Below are positions 44,813 through 55,031 of a stretch of DNA of 64,000 nt, in pieces (the first letter of the stretch is position 1; each line of letters opens with the position of its first letter). The stretch is from assembly GCA_963735455.1 (NCBI GenBank), contig CAVTKZ010000002.1:1054001-1118000 (forward strand), given 5' to 3'. This DNA is from Palsa-1033 sp963735455. GTDB taxonomy: Bacteria > Chloroflexota > Limnocylindria > Limnocylindrales > CSP1-4. The notes under the pieces are model-generated. The model was not told the origin of the DNA, did no database searches, and saw nothing but the letters and a program-made list of their open reading frames with translations. The translations under genes and the position numbers were made by a program.

Positions 44813-45235
44813 GTGGAAGGCGGGCGTGTCGGCGACCTGGAGCGGATCGTGCGAGGCGCGGTCGCGATCACTGATCGGGCGATCGCGGCGGCGGGGGCCG
44901 ACCTGACCTTCGTCCAGTGGCGCGTCCTTCTCATCGTCGGCGAGCGGGACGAAGGTGTGAGCGTCAGCGAGATCGCGTCCCGGATCGGCGGCCATGCGTC
45001 GCCCGCAAGCAAGCTGATCTCGCGGCTCAAGCGTCGCGGCATCGTCGCCACCGAGAAGGGCGAGCTCGACGGGCGGGTGACCATGGTGCGACTCACGCCT
45101 ACGGGAACGGCCCTCCGCGCCCGGGTCCTCGACCACCGACGACGGGAGCTTGCTGGCCTGCTCCTTGGTGTGCCGACCCTGCGTGACCAGGAGACGATCG
45201 CGTGGCTGGCGCGCGCGTTTGGATCACTCGCGTGA
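44813..45235 (+). CDS. MarR family transcriptional regulator
   Basis: A 140-residue winged-helix repressor. VQWRVLLIVGERDEGVSVSE, IASRIGGHASPASKLISRLK and the wing RRGIVATEKGELDGRVTMVR are family features. The start is taken at the GTG after the promoter, which makes the transcript leaderless; upstream ATGs lie within the operator. GTGA overlaps link it to the ClC gene and then two ABC genes, so it probably controls all four. The effector is not known. Confidence 0.85.
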   Translation: MEGGRVGDLERIVRGAVAITDRAIAAAGADLTFVQWRVLLIVGERDEGVSVSEIASRIGGHASPASKLISRLKRRGIVATEKGELDGRVTMVRLTPTGTALRARVLDHRRRELAGLLLGVPTLRDQETIAWLARAFGSLA

Positions 45236-47259
45236 CCGGCCTGGGCCTGTACGCCGTGCGCCGGCGGATCCGGGCCACGGCCTACCTCCGCAAGTGGGTC
45301 GTTCTTGGGGCCTTGATCGGCGTGATCAGCGGCCTCGGGGCGGCCTTGTTCTTCCTCGCGCTCGACCTCGCGACGCGGTCCTTCCTCGGCGCGATCGCCG
45401 GCTACCTGCCCGCGTCGCCTCTGGGCGAAGGCGGGCGGCCGATCACCGACGCGGCACGACCATGGGCGATCCCCCTGGTGGTCGGCCTCGGGGGGCTCAT
45501 TTCCGGGATCATCGTGTTCCGGTTGGCCCCCGAGGCTGAGGGCCACGGCACCGACGCCGCGATCGCCGCCTACCACCATGGCGCTCGCCGCATTCGCGCC
45601 CGGATTCCGTTGATCAAGCTGGTCGCGTCGGCGATCACGATCGGATCGGGTGGATCAGGCGGCCGGGAGGGCCCGACCGCCCAGATCGGTGCCGGCTTCG
45701 GCTCGTTTCTCGCCCGCGTCCTCGATCTCGATGCGCGGGACGCACGGATCGCCGTCGCCTGCGGCATGGGCGCGGGCATCGGGGCGATCTTTCGGGCGCC
45801 GCTCGGCGGTGCCGTGCTGGCGGCCGAGATTCCCTATCGCGAGGACGTCGAATCCGAGGCACTGGTCCCGGCATTCATCGCCTCGATCGTCGCCTTCTCG
45901 ATCTTCGGCGCGATCATCGGCTTCGCGCCGATCTTCGGGCGCGTCGCCAGCGCGGGGTTCACGGACGCCCGGCAGCTCGCCTACTACGCGCTCATCGGCC
46001 TTGCTGCCGGGGTGGTCGGCCGCCTGTACATTGGCTCGTTCTACGGTCTGACCGAGTGGTTCAAGCGCTGGCCACTGCCGCGCGAGCTTCGTCCGGCCGT
46101 TGCCGGACTGGCCGTCGGATGTCTGGGATTGGCGCTCCCGGGTGTCCTGGGTACCGGCTACGGCTGGGTACAGGCGGGCCTCGGCCGGGAGACGCTCCTT
46201 GGACTGCCGTTATGGGTCGTCCTCGCACTGCCGCTGGCCAAGATCCTCGCGACCTCGCTGTCGATCGGATCGGGTGGATCGGGCGGCATCTTCGGGCCGG
46301 GGATGGTGATCGGCGGGCTGCTCGGAGCCGGCATTTGGCGCCTGCTCGAGCCGATCGCTCCGGCAATGCCGGTCGATCCCTCCCCGTTCGTGATCGTGGC
46401 GATGATGGCCCTGTTCGGCAGCATCGCCCACGCACCGCTGGCGGTCATGTTGATGGTCGCCGAGATGACCGATAGCCTGTCGATGCTCGGCCCGGCGATG
46501 CTCGCGATCGGAATCGCGACGCTGATCGTCGGCGACCGCTCGATCTACGCCTCACAGCTGCGCAGCCGCGCCGACTCCCCCGCCCACCGATTCCGCTTCG
46601 GGCTCCCGCTCATGGCCGCCATCCCTGCCGGGGACGCAGCGCGAGTGCCCCGGGCGATCCTGCATCCTGCCGAGCGCGTCTCGACGGCTCGCGAGCGGTT
46701 GATTGCCGCCGGCGTCCCCGGAGCTCCCGTGGTTGACACCGATGGCCGGGTCCTGGGAAGTCTCGATCTCCTGGCGTTGGACGGGGCCGATCCAGACGCC
46801 ACGGTTGGCACGCTCGAGGCCCTGGGACCGGTCATCTCGGCAGACGACGCGCTCGACGATGTGCTGGGCGTCCTTGCCGACGCCCACCGCTCCTGGGCCC
46901 CGGTCGTTGCCGACGAGCGGCTCGCCGGGATCCTCTCCTCGCGGGACGTGGTGGCCGCATACCGCCGGGCGCTCGCCGCCAACGTCCGCCAGGTGCGCGC
47001 CGTCGGCTCGACCGGAGCGCTGATCGAGGCGGAGATCGGACCATCGTCGGCGCTGGCTCGGACAGAGGTCGCAGCCGCGTCGTGGCCCCGCGACAGCGTC
47101 CTCGTCTCGATCACCCGCGGCGACCGGGTCATCGTGCCCCGCGGCGACGTGCGGCTCGAGGCCGGCGATCGCCTGACCGTCTTCTCGGCTCCGGCTGCCC
47201 GCGAAGCCCTGGAGGCGCTCCTCGCGAGCGAGATCAAAGTGGCTGCGGCCCACCCGTGA
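45232..47259 (+). CDS. ClC-type chloride channel/antiporter with CBS and RCK_C domains
   Basis: A 675-residue ClC protein. The anion-binding loops are GSGGSGGREGP and, in the second half, GSGGSGGIFGP; further helices carry ACGMGAGIGAIFRAPLGG, whose glutamate-position context is AAEIPYRED. After the membrane part come two CBS-like segments (HPAERVSTARERLIA, ISADDALDDVLGVLAD) and a C-terminal TrkA_C/RCK domain (VLVSITRGDRVIVPRGDVRL). Cytosolic CBS/RCK parts usually sense nucleotides or voltage/pH. The GTG start overlaps marR and the stop overlaps the ABC ATPase gene. Confidence 0.92.
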   Translation: MTGLGLYAVRRRIRATAYLRKWVVLGALIGVISGLGAALFFLALDLATRSFLGAIAGYLPASPLGEGGRPITDAARPWAIPLVVGLGGLISGIIVFRLAPEAEGHGTDAAIAAYHHGARRIRARIPLIKLVASAITIGSGGSGGREGPTAQIGAGFGSFLARVLDLDARDARIAVACGMGAGIGAIFRAPLGGAVLAAEIPYREDVESEALVPAFIASIVAFSIFGAIIGFAPIFGRVASAGFTDARQLAYYALIGLAAGVVGRLYIGSFYGLTEWFKRWPLPRELRPAVAGLAVGCLGLALPGVLGTGYGWVQAGLGRETLLGLPLWVVLALPLAKILATSLSIGSGGSGGIFGPGMVIGGLLGAGIWRLLEPIAPAMPVDPSPFVIVAMMALFGSIAHAPLAVMLMVAEMTDSLSMLGPAMLAIGIATLIVGDRSIYASQLRSRADSPAHRFRFGLPLMAAIPAGDAARVPRAILHPAERVSTARERLIAAGVPGAPVVDTDGRVLGSLDLLALDGADPDATVGTLEALGPVISADDALDDVLGVLADAHRSWAPVVADERLAGILSSRDVVAAYRRALAANVRQVRAVGSTGALIEAEIGPSSALARTEVAAASWPRDSVLVSITRGDRVIVPRGDVRLEAGDRLTVFSAPAAREALEALLASEIKVAAAHP

Positions 47260-48158
47260 GCGACGGCGAGACGATCCTCGAGATCGACGGACTCGTGAAG
47301 CACTATGGCAAGGTTGAAGCGGTCCGCGGGATCGATCTCGAGGTCCGGCGCGGCGAGGTCTTCGGTTTCCTGGGGCCGAACGGTTCGGGCAAGAGCACGA
47401 CCCTGCGCTGCCTGCTCGGGCTGCTCCGCCCGACAGCGGGTCGAATCCATGCCTTCGGCCTCGACGCGACGCAGGATGGCGTTGCCATCCGGGGCCGGCT
47501 CGCCTACGTCCCGGGCGAGCTGCGCCTGCCTGATCGACTCACGGGCATCGACTTCGTCGCCAGCGTCGGGCGGCTGCGGGGTGGATTCGACCCAGGCAAG
47601 CGCGATGCGCTGGCCGAGCGGTTGCGACTTGACCTGCATCGCCCACTGCGCGACCTGTCGACCGGTAACCGGCGCAAGGTCGCCCTTCTGCTCGCCTTTC
47701 TCGCGGATGCCGAGCTTCTGGTCCTCGACGAGCCCACCAATGGGCTCGATCCACTGATGCAGCACGAATTCCTGACGCTCGTCCGGGAGACCCGCACGGC
47801 GGGCACGACCGTCCTTCTGTCGTCGCACGACCTTTCGGAAGTCCAGCGGGTCGCCGACCGGGTGGCCGTTCTCCGGTCGGGCGAGGTGGTTGCGCGGGGC
47901 ACCGTGCAGGAGTTGCGGGGCCGCGCCCGCCAACGCCTCGAGATCTGGTTCGACGGGGATCCGCCCGCCGCTGACCTCCTGAAGTTGCCCGGGATCTCGG
48001 ACTCCCTCCTCGATGGGCAGCGGTTCACCGCGTCGCTCACTGGGTCGATCCAGCCGCTGATCGTCCTGCTCGCCCGCCAGCGGGTGAGCTCGATGCTTGT
48101 CGAGGAGCCAGATCTCGAGGAGGCATTCCTCGACTTGTACAGCGTCGGGGCGGCGTGA
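47256..48158 (+). CDS. ABC transporter ATP-binding protein (ABC-2 exporter type)
   Basis: A 300-residue ATPase. Walker A is GPNGSGKST, the signature region is DLSTGNRRKVALLLAF (weak LSxGxxxR form), Walker B is LLVLDEPTNGLDP, and the H-loop is SSHD. The signature reads LSTGNRRK, as in the bacitracin-export and lantibiotic immunity subclass. The C-terminal domain (~residues 215-300) ends in the common LEEAFLDLY. It is translationally coupled on both sides (GTGA) to the ClC gene and its own permease. Substrate unknown. Confidence 0.92.
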   Translation: MSDGETILEIDGLVKHYGKVEAVRGIDLEVRRGEVFGFLGPNGSGKSTTLRCLLGLLRPTAGRIHAFGLDATQDGVAIRGRLAYVPGELRLPDRLTGIDFVASVGRLRGGFDPGKRDALAERLRLDLHRPLRDLSTGNRRKVALLLAFLADAELLVLDEPTNGLDPLMQHEFLTLVRETRTAGTTVLLSSHDLSEVQRVADRVAVLRSGEVVARGTVQELRGRARQRLEIWFDGDPPAADLLKLPGISDSLLDGQRFTASLTGSIQPLIVLLARQRVSSMLVEEPDLEEAFLDLYSVGAA

Positions 48159-48958
48159 CCGACCGGCTCGAGCTCGTCATTGGCCCGCTGCGTGCCCTGC
48201 GACGGGGCCTCTTCTGGTGGGCATTCGGCCTGGCCGGCCTGGTCGTCGCCACCCTGGCATTCTGGCCGGCGTTCAGGGGCTCGTCGGGAATCTCCCAGGC
48301 ACTCGATCAGCTCCCGTCTGGTGTCGTCTCGGCGCTCGGCCTCGCGAACTTCGGAACCCCGGCCGGCTACCTCCGCGGAAACCTCTACGAATTCTTCCTG
48401 CCACTCCTCCTGGCCGGCGCAGCAATAGCCTTCGTCAACGGCCAGACGGCCGGCGAGGAATCGTCGGGACGGCTCGAGCTGTGGCTGGCCCAGCCGGTCG
48501 ATCGACGGTCGCTCTTCCTCGGGCGGGCCATTGCCGCGCTCATCGGACTCATCGTCCTGCTTCTCGTCCTCGCCGTCGTCCAGCTGGGCGTCGATGCCGT
48601 CGTCGACCTCCGGATCGACGCGGGCTACCTGCTGTCGACGATCCTGCTGTGTGGGCTGCTCGCCGCATTCCATGCCTCGGTCGCCTTCGCGATCGCCGGG
48701 CTTCGCGCCCGTCCTGCGCTCGTTCTGGGGATCGGTGTGGGGCTCGCCATTGCCGGCTACCTGGTCGCCGCCTTGTTCCCATTGGCCAGCGTCCTGGAGC
48801 CCTTGCGGCACATCTCGCCGTGGGACTGGGCCTTTGGCGGCGACCCGCTCGAGCACCCGACGGACGCGTGGCGGTACGCGGCACTCGTGATTCCGACCGT
48901 CCTTCTCACGGCTGCCGGACTCGTCGCTGTGGCAAAGCGAGACGTCATCGCGGGGTGA
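48155..48958 (+). CDS. ABC-2 type transporter permease
   Basis: A 267-residue membrane protein with about six helices (LFWWAFGLAGLVVATLAFW, FFLPLLLAGAAIAFVNGQTA, AAFHASVAFAIAGLRARPAL, PTVLLTAAGLVAVAKRDV). The central GEESSGRLELWLAQPVDRRS is typical of permeases pairing with ATPases of this type. The GTG start overlaps the ATPase stop. Last gene of the marR-ClC-ABC operon. Confidence 0.88.
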   Translation: MTDRLELVIGPLRALRRGLFWWAFGLAGLVVATLAFWPAFRGSSGISQALDQLPSGVVSALGLANFGTPAGYLRGNLYEFFLPLLLAGAAIAFVNGQTAGEESSGRLELWLAQPVDRRSLFLGRAIAALIGLIVLLLVLAVVQLGVDAVVDLRIDAGYLLSTILLCGLLAAFHASVAFAIAGLRARPALVLGIGVGLAIAGYLVAALFPLASVLEPLRHISPWDWAFGGDPLEHPTDAWRYAALVIPTVLLTAAGLVAVAKRDVIAG

Positions 48959-49028
48959 ATTCCGCAGGCACTCGCTTGGAGGTCGCGGTGCCGGTCGATT
49001 TGGATGGGATTGCAACGGGTGAGCGTGG

Positions 49029-49286
49029 ATGGCGAGGCGATCGCGATCCGCGGTCGGCTCTAATTGGGTCGTGGCTACTCATCGTCAAGTCTCCAACCGG
49101 CACTTCGCAGCAGTACCAGACGCCCGGCGCATGGCACTCGCGGTGGCCGCCTTCTTCGTGGTCGTCGCGACGGCCTACTGGTTCCTGACCTATGACCCGG
49201 GAGGCTCACTCCTGATCGGCATGGTCGGCGCGAGCATTGGCCTTGGGGGGTACGCGCTGCTGCGCGGATCGCCGAACATTCTCTGA
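49029..49286 (+). CDS. Small two-helix membrane protein
   Basis: An 85-residue protein with a basic N-terminus and two helices (MALAVAAFFVVVATAYWFLT, LLIGMVGASIGLGGYALL) separated by YDPGGS. The arrangement is like the small subunit IV of actinobacterial cytochrome oxidase, but no oxidase genes are here and the resemblance is general. The start is uncertain; an internal GTG is possible. Confidence 0.45.
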   Translation: MARRSRSAVGSNWVVATHRQVSNRHFAAVPDARRMALAVAAFFVVVATAYWFLTYDPGGSLLIGMVGASIGLGGYALLRGSPNIL

Positions 49287-49438
49287 CCGCGATTCTTGGC
49301 GTTGGCTGCCTCCGTCGGCTTCCCTGCCGAGGCACCTCGCTCGAACGCTCTGGCGCTGTGAGCCTACTGGACCGCAGCCAGGGTCAATCCGGGCGCGGAT
49401 TGTCTCCAGCCCTGTCGTGCTTCGGAGCCGGAACCGGC

Positions 49439-49458
49439 TATAGTTGTCGTATGACAAC
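49439..49458 (+). promoter_or_regulatory. -10 box overlapping a perfect palindrome
   Basis: TATAGT (49439-49444) overlaps GTTGTC-GTAT-GACAAC (49443-49458), a perfect 6+4+6 inverted repeat at the expected transcription start. It precedes GGAGG and the GTG start of the next gene, so a repressor could block initiation. Confidence 0.5.
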
Positions 49459-49479
49459 GTTCTAACCGGAGGCGGCCAG

Positions 49480-49734
49480 GTGGAAAGTCGGATCAAGATC
49501 AAGATTATCGATTGGCAGGATCCCGCGTTCGTGCAGGCGTTGGATGCTGGCCTGGTCGCGGCATTCGCCGAAGGCCTCGATGCTGATCGAGCTGGGCTTG
49601 CCGAACGCGTCGAATCCGAGCTCCATCGCCAGGGCTTTCCTCTGGCCTGGATCGACGATCGGCGGTGCGTCGATGACGTGCTGGCGCGCGTCGCGCGCTG
49701 GACGGTGTGGCGAGATCGGAAACTGGTCAGCTGA
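49480..49734 (+). CDS. Hypothetical protein with strong ribosome binding site
   Basis: An 84-residue soluble protein. GGAGG lies seven bases before the GTG. The product starts MESRIKIKIIDWQDPAFVQA and is rich in Ala, Glu and Leu, with a C-terminal CVDDVLARVARWTVWRDRK. No family recognised. An operator-like palindrome upstream implies regulated expression. Confidence 0.55.
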   Translation: MESRIKIKIIDWQDPAFVQALDAGLVAAFAEGLDADRAGLAERVESELHRQGFPLAWIDDRRCVDDVLARVARWTVWRDRKLVS

Positions 49735-49948
49735 CCGGCGATGGGGCTCGGTGATGCTTTGGCCCGGAGGTCGCCACGGACGGCTCGGCTCGATCGTGGG
49801 CACCGGGCGACACGTCTGCCGAGATATGCCGGCGTTTCTTTCGCGACGCCCGGGTCACTGACCGACGCCGATCGTCGCTACGACATGGACGGGACTCGGC
49901 GGCCATCGTGAAGGCGTTGTCCCGAGGGCGACACGGGGACACGTACCC

Positions 49949-50377
49949 CTAGGCTTCGAGGACCCGCTTGAGGTTGTCGAGCGTGCGGACCTCACTGTCC
50001 ATCGTCTTCTGGACCATCGAGCTCATCAGGAGCTTGCTCAGTCCGGTCAGCTGGGCATCGAGCGAGAAGGTGAGCCGCGTCCCGCCGTCGACCGGGGCGA
50101 GGTCATAGCGGCCATGTGGACGAGCCGGCCCAGTGGTCGTCTGGAACTCGAGGCGTTGGTCAGGCTGGAAGACGGTGATCTCGTAGTCCGCCGCGATCCG
50201 CCGGCCCATCGGGCCTTTGACGCCCTGGCTGTACCTGGTTCCGACGCCATCTCCCGAAACGCGCTTGAGGTCGAGGACGCCGGGCCGCCATTGCGGGCAC
50301 TTCTCGCCATCGGCGACGAAAGCGAACACGTCGCCGGGCGGCCGGTTGACCGTGACCGAATAGGTCGCGCTGGGCAT
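49949..50377 (-). CDS. SRPBCC-fold protein
   Basis: A 142-residue START/Bet v 1-like protein: SVTVNRPPGDVFAFVADGEK, CPQWRPGVLDLKR, the middle DYEITVFQPDQRLEFQTTTG, and the C-terminal helix LMSSMVQKTMDSEVRTLDNL. Such proteins bind hydrophobic ligands. The gene ends after the convergent hypothetical gene and starts 23 bases downstream of the cyclase stop, so it may be co-transcribed with the PAS-cyclase. Confidence 0.78.
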   Translation of the reverse strand: MPSATYSVTVNRPPGDVFAFVADGEKCPQWRPGVLDLKRVSGDGVGTRYSQGVKGPMGRRIAADYEITVFQPDQRLEFQTTTGPARPHGRYDLAPVDGGTRLTFSLDAQLTGLSKLLMSSMVQKTMDSEVRTLDNLKRVLEA

Positions 50378-50400
50378 CAGCTTCCTCCACGTTGTGTGTG

Positions 50401-51714
50401 TTATGCCGGGTCGAGAGTGTGCTCTTCGCTCAGGAAGTACGTCGGCGTCGGTCCTTTGCCCTTGACCTCGATCAGGCCCCGCGATTCGAGCTCGAATCCA
50501 GCGCTCAGCCGCTCCATCACGGCCTGGCTCACCTGTACCCGGCCGGGGACGCCGAGCGACTCCATCCGGCTGGCGACATTGACCGTGTCGCCCCAGACGT
50601 CGTAGATGAACTTCTTTGAGCCGATCACGCCGGCGACGATCGGCCCGCAGTGGATCCCGATCCGGAACTGGATCCCGAGCCGGGCGGCCGCTTCGATCTC
50701 AGCGACTGCGTGAGTGAGCTCCAGGGCCATCGACGCCACCCGCCGGGTATGGTCGGAACCGGGCTCGATCATGCCCCCGACGACCATGTAGGCGTCGCCG
50801 ATCGTCTTGACCTTCTCCAGGCCGTATGTATCGACGAGCCCGTCGAAGACGGTGAAGACGTCATTGAGGACCTGCACCAGCTCGATGGGCGACATCGAGG
50901 CCGACAGGCGAGTGAACTCGACGATGTCCGCGAAGAGCAAGGTTACGTCGTCGAAGCGGTCGGCGATCAGGGCTTCTCCGTCGCGAAGGCGCTGGGCGAT
51001 CGGCTCGGGCAGGATGCTCAGCAGGAGCCGCTCGTTCTCCTGGGCCAGGCGGGCCTCGGCCTTCACCGCCGTGATGTCGGTCCCATAGACATTGACGAAG
51101 GCAAATTCGGGCACGTCAACCGCGAGCAGGGCGTACGTGCGGCCGCCCGCTTCGATGTCCACGGCAACCCGATCGGACCGAGTGGACATCTCGAGCAGGC
51201 GATCCCGGAGATCATCGGGCAGGGTTGCCCCAATGCTCAATTCGAGGCCGGCAACGATGCCGGCGCTGGCATCGTTGGCGTAGACCAGCAGCCCGGCCCG
51301 ATCGATTCGCAGGACCGGGTTCGGGTTCTCGTCGGGGAACTTCACGATGGCCCGTTCGGCGGTGACGTCCATGCCGTACAGGTTGGTGAAGCTCAGCCCG
51401 GGGATCGGCACGGGCCATACCGCGTACGTTCGACTCTCCCAGCGGAATTCGATGAAGCCACGGGTCGGCGCGACCGCATCGAACCGGGCGAGTACCTCTG
51501 GCGGCAGCACCTCCCCCACCGCGCCGCCGATCGAGCTGAGGACGGGCGCACTGGCCGGGTTGGCGTAGATCAGGTGCCCGTCGGCGTCGACCCGCATGAC
51601 CGGGTTCGGGTTGTCGTCCGGAAAACGGTTGATCTCCCCAAGCACGGATGGCGTGAGCCGGGCAGCGCCTGGATGGGCCCGATCCGCGGGACTGGGCTGA
51701 GCTCGATCCACCAC
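50401..51714 (-). CDS. Class III adenylate/guanylate cyclase with two PAS-like domains
   Basis: A 437-residue protein. Two PAS-like repeats with FPDDNPNPVMRVDADGHLIY and FPDENPNPVLRIDRAGLLVY lie in the N-terminal half. A coiled-coil helix (EARLAQENERLLLSILPEPIA) leads to the cyclase domain with metal-site Asp in LFADIVEFTRLSA and TIGDAYMVVGG, and the NxxxR in WGDTVNVASRME. The HNOX-cyclase linker pattern LLLSILPEPIAQRL is common to such enzymes. No membrane segment. A second cyclase gene lies at 42673. Confidence 0.88.
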   Translation of the reverse strand: MVDRAQPSPADRAHPGAARLTPSVLGEINRFPDDNPNPVMRVDADGHLIYANPASAPVLSSIGGAVGEVLPPEVLARFDAVAPTRGFIEFRWESRTYAVWPVPIPGLSFTNLYGMDVTAERAIVKFPDENPNPVLRIDRAGLLVYANDASAGIVAGLELSIGATLPDDLRDRLLEMSTRSDRVAVDIEAGGRTYALLAVDVPEFAFVNVYGTDITAVKAEARLAQENERLLLSILPEPIAQRLRDGEALIADRFDDVTLLFADIVEFTRLSASMSPIELVQVLNDVFTVFDGLVDTYGLEKVKTIGDAYMVVGGMIEPGSDHTRRVASMALELTHAVAEIEAAARLGIQFRIGIHCGPIVAGVIGSKKFIYDVWGDTVNVASRMESLGVPGRVQVSQAVMERLSAGFELESRGLIEVKGKGPTPTYFLSEEHTLDPA

Positions 51715-51897
51715 GTCGCCGATCGTAGGCCAGCCGTCAACGTCTTGATCGATCCGTCGGAAAAGGGCTCCAACCGGGATGTCACCAGATCGTCATCCGA
51801 GCGTCACGACCGTGTCACGTCCGCCTGCCAGGGTGCAGTCCGCTGGGTGGCCACCGAGCCCGTTCCACTTCGAACCCCGAGACTTGGAGATTCAGGA

Positions 51898-53052
51898 ATG
51901 CTTCGACTTGCGCGCCGGTTGGCGCTCAGCGCGAGCGTGCTCGCGATCCTGGCCGGATCGGCAACGGGGGTCCTGGCGTCGTCGCCGAACCCGATCGTGG
52001 GCCACGTCTACGTCGACAACAACTCGGCCGTCCACAACAGCGTGGCCGGCTTCAACCGCCATCTGGACGGGACCCTCACGCCGCTACCCGGCTCACCGTT
52101 CCCGACCGGCGGTGCCGGGACCGGCACCCCCATCGGCTCGGCGGGCGCGATCCAGTTCTCGTCGGACGGCCGCTACGTGCTGGCGGTCGATCCCGCATCG
52201 AACGACATCTCGGTCCTGCAAATCAAGCCCGACGGCACGCTCAGCCTGGTTGACACCGAGAGCTCGCACGGTACGACGCCGATCAGCATCGCCGTCCACG
52301 ACTTCATCGTCTACGTCGCCAATGCCGGCGCGGGCGGAAGCGACTACACGGGCTTCTGGTTCCTCGACGGCCACCTCTTCCCGATCTGGGGATCCACCAT
52401 CTCGCTCCCCGACAGCGCCGCCCCGGGCGAGATCCTGTTCAGCGGCGACGGCCGGACCCTGATCGCGACCCGTGTCGGTCCGATGGCTGGCCCTTCGTTC
52501 ATCGACAGCTTCCGGGTCGGTCTGTTCGGCCGGCTTATCCCGGCGCCCGACTCACCAATCCCCGCCCAGCGCATCGGTCCGTTCGGGAGTGCCTTCCGAC
52601 CGACCAACCCCAAGCAGCTCTTCGTCTCCAACGCCCATGACGGCACCGGCCTGGGCAGCGTTTCGGTCTACCACGTCGCTCGCGACGCATCGCTGACTGC
52701 GATCAACGGCTCGCCGTTCGCCGACAACCAGACCGCGCCGTGCTGGGTGGCGATCACGCCGAATGGCGAAGAGCTGTTCGCGATCAATACCGCCAGCTCA
52801 TCGGTCTCGCGTTACTGGATCGCCCCCAACGGCGCGCTCAGCCTGCTGGGCAGCACGCCAATGAGCGATCCGACCGGCCTGCGGCCGTTCGATGCCCAGG
52901 TCGACCCATCCGGTCACTTCCTGTACGTCGTCGATGCCGGCGCGGTCGCGGTGAGCGCCTTCGCCATCAGCGCTGGCAACCTCACCGAACTGACGTCTTC
53001 ACCAATCGCGATCCCAGGCGGAGCCGCTCCGTTCGGACTGGTCGTGAACTAG
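51898..53052 (+). CDS. Secreted lactonase-type seven-bladed beta-propeller protein
   Basis: A 384-residue protein with a Sec signal peptide (MLRLARRLALSASVLAILAG, cut after VLAS). Repeats of the lactonase/6-phosphogluconolactonase type are present: VAGFNRHLDGTLTPLPGSPF, SSDGRYVLAVDPASNDISVL, VSVYHVARDASLTAINGSPF, and DPSGHFLYVVDAGAVAVSAF. No lipobox. GGAGA is nine bases before the ATG. Its function is probably binding or hydrolysis outside the cell. Confidence 0.82.
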   Translation: MLRLARRLALSASVLAILAGSATGVLASSPNPIVGHVYVDNNSAVHNSVAGFNRHLDGTLTPLPGSPFPTGGAGTGTPIGSAGAIQFSSDGRYVLAVDPASNDISVLQIKPDGTLSLVDTESSHGTTPISIAVHDFIVYVANAGAGGSDYTGFWFLDGHLFPIWGSTISLPDSAAPGEILFSGDGRTLIATRVGPMAGPSFIDSFRVGLFGRLIPAPDSPIPAQRIGPFGSAFRPTNPKQLFVSNAHDGTGLGSVSVYHVARDASLTAINGSPFADNQTAPCWVAITPNGEELFAINTASSSVSRYWIAPNGALSLLGSTPMSDPTGLRPFDAQVDPSGHFLYVVDAGAVAVSAFAISAGNLTELTSSPIAIPGGAAPFGLVVN

Positions 53053-53082
53053 GTTCGCGGGCGCCCGCGGGCGCCGTCGATG

Positions 53083-53118
53083 CGCGAAACGGCGGGCCGA
53101 TGGGCTCGCCGTTTCGCG
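53083..53118. terminator. Terminator-like hairpin after the lactonase-type gene
   Basis: CGCGAAACGGCG and CGCCGTTTCGCG form a perfect 12-bp stem with a 12-base loop, 30 bases after the stop. No T run follows. Confidence 0.55.
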
Positions 53119-53186
53119 ATTCCCGACGAGAGAGCCAACACGGGCAAGCGCGCTACTCTTGACGAGAATGAAGAGCCGGGCCTGAT

Positions 53187-54124
<938 letters not shown>

Positions 54125-54128
<4 letters not shown>

Positions 54129-54919
54129 GCATTCCTGGGTCCGACCCGATTCGCTCGTTCGAGGCGCGCCGCCAGCCGGCGCTCGGCGGCTTCAACCTGA
54201 CCTTCCTGGGGATCGAGATCCGCCGCCTGCTGCGCAATCGCCGGACCGTCATGGTGACCGTGGTCGTGCCGGTGGTCCTGTTCCTGTTGCTCCGGTCCAC
54301 CAAGAAGATCGAGATCGGCAACATCCAGATCACCGCCGCGACCACGATGATCGGGATCGCCGTTTACGGGGCGATGCTCGCCTCCACGTCCGGCGGAGCG
54401 ATGGTCTCGATCGAGCGGGCCCTGGGTTGGAGTCGCCAATTGCGGCTGACGCCACTCAAGCCGGTCGCCTACATCGGGCTCAAGGTCCTGGTGGCGATGG
54501 TCCTGGGGCTCACGTCGGTGGTCGTGGTCTACACGGTTGGCGCGATCAGCGGGATCGACATGCCTTTCGGAAGCTGGATCCTGACCGGCCTGCTGGCCTG
54601 GTCTGCGTCGTTCGTGTTCGCTGCGTTCGGGCTGTTCATGGGCTACCTGCTGCCCTCGGAGAACGTGATGCAGATCATCAGCCCCGTCCTGGGCATCCTG
54701 TCGCTCTTTGCCGGCCTGTTCGTGCCCCTGAGTCTCCTGCCGTCGGTGATGCAGGACATCGCGCCATTCATGCCCACCTATGGAGTGGCCGAGATCGCCC
54801 GGTTCCCGCTGGTCGGCGGTGCGTTCGACCTCACCTGGCTCCTGAGCGTCGTCTTCTGGACCGCCGTGTTCATCGTCGCGGCAACGCTGCTCTTCAGACG
54901 AGACACGCGCCGAACCTGA
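54125..54919 (+). CDS. ABC-2 transporter permease
   Basis: A 264-residue permease with six helices: TVMVTVVVPVVLFLLL, ITAATTMIGIAVYGAMLAST, GLKVLVAMVLGLTSVVVVYT, TGLLAWSASFVFAAFGLF, ISPVLGILSLFAGLFVPLSL and TWLLSVVFWTAVFIVAATLL. The GTG start forms a GTGA overlap with the ATPase stop. It pairs with that ATPase as an exporter; substrate unknown. Confidence 0.9.
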
Positions 54920-55031
54920 GCACCTCGAGCGAGGGGTACCAAAGTCCGCTCGAATGCATTCCTCGGTAGGTGGGACGCGATCAGCTTGGATCCCTAGCAT
55001 CGCGGCGTAAGCGACTGGGAGATCGGCGCCG

